Shown in pieces: positions 21,375 through 25,245 of a stretch of 25,245 nucleotides of DNA. Positions within the stretch are counted from its first letter, which is position 1. Each line of letters opens with the position of its first letter. The notes under the pieces were generated by a model. It saw only the letters and a program-made list of their open reading frames with translations, had not been told where the DNA came from and did no database searches. Both the position numbers and the translations under genes were made by a program. Source of the stretch: Bacteroidales bacterium UBA6428 (GTDB taxonomy: Bacteria; Bacteroidota; Bacteroidia; Bacteroidales; UBA932); NCBI GenBank assembly GCA_002437305.1, contig DJOW01000016.1, positions 43,804 to 69,048 of the forward strand, read 5' to 3'.

Positions 21375-22781
21375 ATGTTTTCAAAGGAACTTAAAGAAGA
21401 ATGCGGGGTGTTCGGTGTCTGGGGTGTCCCCCACGCCGCCGAGGTGACCTACTACGGTCTCCATGCGCTCCAGCATCGCGGCCAGGAAGGCTGCGGAATC
21501 GTTACGGTCAACGATAAAGGAGAACTTCACCGGGTCAAGGGACTCGGACTTGTGACCGAAGTCTTCAACAGTGAGAACCTCGGTTCTCTGCACGGCGACA
21601 TGGCGATCGGCCATGTGCGTTACTCTACACACGGAGGTGGCGGCATAGAGAATGTCCAGCCGTTCCTGTTCAAGCACAACACCGGAGATTTTTCCCTTGC
21701 CCACAACGGCAATGTGGTCAACTCCGCCCAGTTAAGAAAATACTTGGAGGACCGCGGCAGCCTTTTCCAGTCCACTTCCGACAGCGAGATCCTGGCGCAT
21801 CTCATCAAGAAGGAACCTGTCGAAAGGAACAGTCCGAGAATATACCCGATAATGGAGGCCCTGAACATGATCGAAGGGGCTTTCGCGTTTCTGGTCATGA
21901 CCAATCGCAGGATTTACGCCATGCGTGACAAGTACGGCCTGAGGCCTTTGTCCATCGGGCGGATCGGCGACGGCTATGTCCTCAGCAGCGAGACCTGCGC
22001 GTTCAGCGTTGTGGGAGCGGAGTTTGTCCGCGATGTGGAGCCGGGAGAAGTCATAACAATCGACCATCACGGAATCCGGAGCCGGAAATATTCAGATTAT
22101 CAGCGCCACGCCATGTGCGCCATGGAATACATCTACTTCGCCCGCCCGGACAGCGACATCGAAGGCCGCAACGTCCACTCTTTCAGGAAGGAGAGCGGCA
22201 AGATCCTCTACAGGGAGTCGCATGTGGACGCGGACATCGTGGTCGGAGTCCCGGACTCCAGCCTCAGTGCCGCTTCCGGTTACGCCGAGGCGAGCGGTCT
22301 TCCGAGCGAGATGGGCCTGATCAAGAACCGCTACATCGGCAGGACTTTCATCCAGCCGTCGCAGGAGATGAGGGACAAGGGTGTGAAGATGAAGCTGTCT
22401 CCGGTGCGCACCATCGTGAAAGACAAGAGGATAATCCTGGTGGATGACTCGATCGTGCGCGGGACCACGTCACTTAGGATTGTCCGTATGCTGCGCGAGG
22501 CCGGGGCGAAGGAGGTCCACATGAGGATCGCCAGCCCGATGATCAAGAATCCGTGCTTCTACGGAGTGGACATGTCCACTCACAAGGAGCTCCTTTGCTA
22601 TTCAAGGAATCTGGAGCAGGCCCGTCAGGCGATCGAGGCCGATTCTCTGGCGTTCCTTTCCGAGGAGGGCCTTTTCGAGGCCGGCCACCGCAGCGACCTC
22701 TGTCTGGCCTGCTTCAACGGCGACTACCCGACGGCCCTCTACTCCAGCATCGAGGAGGTCAACGAGGAGCATAAATTCTAA
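21375..22781 (+). CDS. purF: Amidophosphoribosyltransferase
   Basis: A 468-residue enzyme catalysing the first committed step of purine synthesis: glutamine plus PRPP to phosphoribosylamine. The class-II glutaminase domain starts at a short propeptide (MFSKELKEE) whose removal exposes Cys10 as nucleophile (ECGVFGVWG). The N-terminal half carries the HRGQEGCGIV and HNGNVVN glutamine-site motifs. The C-terminal phosphoribosyltransferase half has the PRPP loop IILVDDSIVRGTTS. The cysteines of the B. subtilis-type [4Fe-4S] cluster appear present (MCAMEYIYFARPDSD, NPCFYGVDM, LCLACFNGDYPT), so an oxygen-sensitive iron-sulfur form is likely. The ATG at 21375 is chosen over an upstream frame extension to 21186, because that extension lies before the promoter and contains the terminator. 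purM follows after 69 bases. Confidence 0.95.
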   Translation: MFSKELKEECGVFGVWGVPHAAEVTYYGLHALQHRGQEGCGIVTVNDKGELHRVKGLGLVTEVFNSENLGSLHGDMAIGHVRYSTHGGGGIENVQPFLFKHNTGDFSLAHNGNVVNSAQLRKYLEDRGSLFQSTSDSEILAHLIKKEPVERNSPRIYPIMEALNMIEGAFAFLVMTNRRIYAMRDKYGLRPLSIGRIGDGYVLSSETCAFSVVGAEFVRDVEPGEVITIDHHGIRSRKYSDYQRHAMCAMEYIYFARPDSDIEGRNVHSFRKESGKILYRESHVDADIVVGVPDSSLSAASGYAEASGLPSEMGLIKNRYIGRTFIQPSQEMRDKGVKMKLSPVRTIVKDKRIILVDDSIVRGTTSLRIVRMLREAGAKEVHMRIASPMIKNPCFYGVDMSTHKELLCYSRNLEQARQAIEADSLAFLSEEGLFEAGHRSDLCLACFNGDYPTALYSSIEEVNEEHKF

Positions 22782-22789
22782 TGAGTGAT

Positions 22790-22797
22790 TAGCTTTG
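22790..22797 (+). promoter_or_regulatory. -7-like box between purF and purM
   Basis: TAGCTTTG matches TAnnTTTG, 54 bases before the purM ATG, but has no TTTG at the -33 position. The rest of the gap is AT-rich and contains the 12-bp palindrome ATAATTAATTAT (22821-22832). It may give purM an extra promoter in addition to read-through from purF. Confidence 0.3.
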
Positions 22798-22850
22798 GTG
22801 TTTTAGGAATATATTGACAGATAATTAATTATAATAAGAGATAAACTATT

Positions 22851-23885
22851 ATGGCAGTTGATTACGAGAAGGCGGGTGTCAGCCTTGAGGCAGGTTACGA
22901 TGTTGTCCGCAGGATCAAGAAACACGTGGCGTCGACCGACAGGCTCGGCGTGATGGGGAACATCGGATCGTTCGGAGGAATGTTCGATCTTTCTAAGCTG
23001 AACATCAAGGAGCCTATTTTGGTCAGCGGAACGGACGGTGTCGGCACGAAACTCAAGCTCGCGTTCGCGATGGACAAGCACGACACCATCGGCATCGACG
23101 CCGTGGCGATGTGCGTGAACGACGTCCTTGCCCAGGGAGCGGAACCGCTTGTGTTCCTTGACTATGTGGCTCAGGGAAAGACCCGTCCGGAGGTGGTTGA
23201 GGCAATCGTGGCCGGAGTCGCGGAAGGCTGCCGACAGGCCGGATGCGCCCTTGTGGGCGGAGAGACAGCCGAGATGCCTGGAATGTACGAGAATGGTGAA
23301 TATGACATCGCGGGCTTCACCACAGGAGTCGTGGAGAAATCCAGACTCATCGATGGCACGAAGGTCAAGGCCGGGGACGTGCTGGTTGGAATAGCCTCCA
23401 CCGGAGTCCATAGCAACGGCTTCAGCCTCGTCCGCAAGATCTTCTCCGACAACAATCTGGATCTGTTCAAGGTCTATCCTGAATTGGAGTCCGACCAGCC
23501 GCTCGGCCTTGTCGCCCTGACTCCTACCAGAATTTATGTGAAGCAGGTCCTGGATGTCATCCGCAACTGCGACGTGCACGGAGTCGCCCACATCACCGGC
23601 GGCGGCTTCGACGAGAACATCCCGAGAATCCTCCGCGAAGGCCAAGGCATAGAGGTACAGGAAGGCTCATGGACTATCCTTCCTATCTTCCGCTTCCTTG
23701 AGAAGTACGGCAACATCCCTCACAGAGAGATGTTCAACATATTCAACATGGGCATCGGAATGGTTCTGGCTTTGGATGAGTCCGAGGCTCAAAAGGCCAT
23801 CGACATCCTTGCCGGCCACGGGGACAAGGCGACCGTCATCGGCCGCGTGACCGACAGGCCGGGAGTGGATATTCGTTTGCTTTAA
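22851..23885 (+). CDS. purM: Phosphoribosylformylglycinamidine cyclo-ligase (AIR synthetase)
   Basis: A 344-residue PurM, which closes the imidazole ring of 5-aminoimidazole ribonucleotide using ATP. All family marks are present: the N-terminal YEKAGVSLEAGYDVVRRIKKH, GSFGGMFDL, the PILVSGTDGVGTKLKLAF ATP-binding strand, GIDAVAMCVNDVLAQGAEPLVFLDY, LVGGETAEMPGMY, the glycine-rich ITGGGFDENIPR, and the terminal FNMGIGMVL. Length is normal. It lies downstream of purF in the same direction; the two steps are not consecutive but belong to the same pathway. Cytosolic, probably a homodimer as in other bacteria. Confidence 0.96.
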   Translation: MAVDYEKAGVSLEAGYDVVRRIKKHVASTDRLGVMGNIGSFGGMFDLSKLNIKEPILVSGTDGVGTKLKLAFAMDKHDTIGIDAVAMCVNDVLAQGAEPLVFLDYVAQGKTRPEVVEAIVAGVAEGCRQAGCALVGGETAEMPGMYENGEYDIAGFTTGVVEKSRLIDGTKVKAGDVLVGIASTGVHSNGFSLVRKIFSDNNLDLFKVYPELESDQPLGLVALTPTRIYVKQVLDVIRNCDVHGVAHITGGGFDENIPRILREGQGIEVQEGSWTILPIFRFLEKYGNIPHREMFNIFNMGIGMVLALDESEAQKAIDILAGHGDKATVIGRVTDRPGVDIRLL

Positions 23886-24004
23886 GAAGCTGTTTTGATC
23901 TGTATGAGGTGAAAACTTTGGTAAGGATCTAGGTGATAAATTGATTTTATTTGCAAGTTTTTGGAATCATCGGATTTGGTACAAATGATTAAAGCTTCAA
24001 AATT

Positions 24005-24451
24005 ATGAAAAAGTCATTTGCTAAACTGATCGCGGCCATAGGCCCGGCACTGCTCTCGATGCTCGGTTTTTCCGGTTGTGGAGACAACATTTTTGAACAG
24101 CGGGATGAGTATGGCACTCCGACCTGTGATTTCAAAGTTGACCTGACAGTTGTGGATGAAAGCGGAAAGTCCATCAAAGGCATCCGTGTCACCCCTTCGG
24201 AACTGCGGTTGAATAATGGCAAGGATGCCATTTACACAGATGAGAACGGCAAGGCCGTTGGTAATTATGACAGGGTCTGGCCGTATGATGAGGTAAAGTT
24301 CTATTTCGACGATGTTGACGGAGATGCAAACGGTTCCTTCAAGCGGGACAGTCTGACAGTCAAGGCTGAGAAACTGAAAGACGGAGACGGCAATTGGTAT
24401 TCAGGTGAGTATTCCTTGAAAGGCACAAAGACTTTGAAGAAGAGCGAGTAA
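24005..24451 (+). CDS. Radical SAM-associated small lipoprotein
   Basis: A 148-residue lipoprotein with a signal peptide and lipobox GFSGC (Cys25). The mature part starts DNIFEQRDEYGTPTCDFKVD; the EYGTP segment followed by a single carboxypeptidase-regulatory-like beta-sandwich (VDLTVVDESGKSIKGIRVTP) is characteristic of the small lipoproteins that occur next to a radical SAM enzyme in Bacteroidetes (the 'rSAM/lipoprotein system', TIGR04134 as I recall it). The rest is rich in Asp, Gly and Lys (YFDDVDGDANGSF) and ends in Lys/Ser/Glu. The radical SAM gene begins 3 bases after its stop codon, so the two are surely cotranscribed. It is presumed to be either the substrate modified by that enzyme or part of the same envelope system; neither has been shown here. 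Besides the lipobox Cys25 there is one other cysteine (in TPTCDF). Confidence 0.8.
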   Translation: MKKSFAKLIAAIGPALLSMLGFSGCGDNIFEQRDEYGTPTCDFKVDLTVVDESGKSIKGIRVTPSELRLNNGKDAIYTDENGKAVGNYDRVWPYDEVKFYFDDVDGDANGSFKRDSLTVKAEKLKDGDGNWYSGEYSLKGTKTLKKSE

Positions 24452-24454
24452 CGG

Positions 24455-25245
24455 ATGGACGGAATTTCGATCAGAAGAAGAATCGCGTTGGACATCGCAA
24501 GGTCTCTGCGCAAGTCTCAAGAGGAGGAACATCCTCTGAGGCAGCTCTTCTGGGAATGCACGCTCCGCTGCAATCTTCACTGCCTGCATTGCGGGAGTGA
24601 CTGCAAACAGGTTGCCTCCACACCGGACATGCCAAAGGAAGACTTTTTCACGGTGTTGGATTCCATCGCTGTAAAGACCGATCCACACAAGGTTTTCGTC
24701 ATTGTCTCAGGTGGAGAGCCCACGATGAGGGCTGACTTGGAGGAATGTGGCAAAGGAATATATTCCCGTGGATTTCCGTGGGGGATGGTGACGAACGGCT
24801 TTGGGATGACAAGAGAAAGATTCTCGCGTCTCCTCGGAGCCGGTCTTCATTCTATGACCGTCAGTCTGGACGGGCTTCAGGACAGCCATGACTGGCTTCG
24901 TGGCCGTGAAGGAAGTTTCACCCGTGCCGCAGAGACAATCCGTATGGCGGTCCAGTCCGACATCGCTTTTGATGTCGTGACGTGTGTGAACCGTAGGAAC
25001 TATTCGCAACTTTCTCAGATCAAGGAGTTTCTGATTAGTCTAGGCCTGAAGGAATGGAGGCTTTTCTCAATATTCCCGCAAGGACGCGCTGCTTTGAATC
25101 CGGATCTTCAGCTTCCATCGGAGATGTTCCGTGGAATGCTGGATTTCATCAAAGCCACCCGCAAGGAGGGGAGGATCAAGGCAAGTTACGGCTGCGAAGG
25201 GTTCCTTGGCCCTTATGAGGGTGATGTCAGAGACCATTTCTACTC
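24455..25245 (+). CDS. Radical SAM/SPASM-type enzyme of the rSAM/lipoprotein pair (partial)
   Basis: The first 263 codons of a radical SAM enzyme; the 3' end is beyond the window. The [4Fe-4S]-SAM cluster motif CxxxCxxC is C39, C43, C46 within CTLRCNLHCLHCGSDC, with extra cysteines C35 and C50. A SAM-binding GGEP motif follows (VIVSGGEPTMRADL), then strands of the partial TIM barrel (MVTNGFGMT, MTVSLDGLQDSHDWLRG, FDVVTCVNRRNYSQL). The order and the CxHCGSxC variant are typical of peptide- and protein-modifying SPASM enzymes, but the SPASM cysteines themselves would be off the end. Start ATG at 24455, three bases after the lipoprotein stop. It fits the partner family of the small lipoprotein (TIGR04133 as I recall). 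Presumed cytosolic, so it would act on the lipoprotein before export or on another substrate. Confidence 0.88.
   Translation, partial: MDGISIRRRIALDIARSLRKSQEEEHPLRQLFWECTLRCNLHCLHCGSDCKQVASTPDMPKEDFFTVLDSIAVKTDPHKVFVIVSGGEPTMRADLEECGKGIYSRGFPWGMVTNGFGMTRERFSRLLGAGLHSMTVSLDGLQDSHDWLRGREGSFTRAAETIRMAVQSDIAFDVVTCVNRRNYSQLSQIKEFLISLGLKEWRLFSIFPQGRAALNPDLQLPSEMFRGMLDFIKATRKEGRIKASYGCEGFLGPYEGDVRDHFY

Noticed and set aside
22803..23645. 280-residue minus-strand frame over purM
   Set aside because: His/Asp/Val-rich mirror of the purM coding strand; a frequent artefact in genes of this codon use.

Overview
The window reads as chromosomal DNA of a Bacteroidota, order Bacteroidales. The indicators are a SusC/SusD pair, a fimbrillin-like lipoprotein, a fused ThrA, and repeated Bacteroidetes-type promoters (TTTG, about 20 bases, TAnnTTTG). 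AT-rich stretches before several start codons and the rSAM/lipoprotein pair at the right edge fit as well. No tRNA, rRNA, CRISPR array or intact insertion sequence was seen. A narrower genus call is not supportable from the sequence alone.

Left part (1-3450): a 17-C run marks the window edge. It is followed by what looks like a decayed minus-strand coding remnant (238-641). A surface lipoprotein gene then follows on the plus strand, with an Mfa-like/fimbrillin N-terminus and GLUG repeats (657-2684). After it lies about 760 bases with no intact gene, holding a second decayed minus-strand remnant and a short promoter-plus-hairpins segment that could be a small structured RNA.

Middle part, minus strand (3447-11163), in transcription order: metX and thrA (aspartate/homoserine to methionine and threonine metabolism), a periplasmic S41 C-terminal processing protease, then a WYL-domain transcription regulator and a DnaQ-like 3'-5' exonuclease, and finally a small gene that looks frameshifted. 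The WYL gene and the small gene carry the same 98-bp promoter module; a third, degenerate copy sits just upstream of the small gene's copy. This shared module is one of the more interesting observations here.

Right part, plus strand (11519-25245): rdgB and recO (nucleotide sanitation and recombinational repair). Then comes a four-gene SusC/SusD operon (TonB-dependent transporter, SusD-like lipoprotein, a putative surface-binding lipoprotein, and a DUF187/GHL10 glycosidase lipoprotein). A strong promoter-like sequence overlapping a perfect 20-bp palindrome precedes it and a hairpin terminator ends it. The only hydrolase is from the family of DigH, an enzyme acting on denuded peptidoglycan glycans, so a cell-wall-derived glycan is a reasonable but unproven substrate. 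purF (with a textbook promoter) and purM follow. The window ends with a small lipoprotein directly followed by a radical SAM enzyme cut off by the edge. These match the 'rSAM/lipoprotein system' families, which are recognised in databases but, to my knowledge, have no established product.
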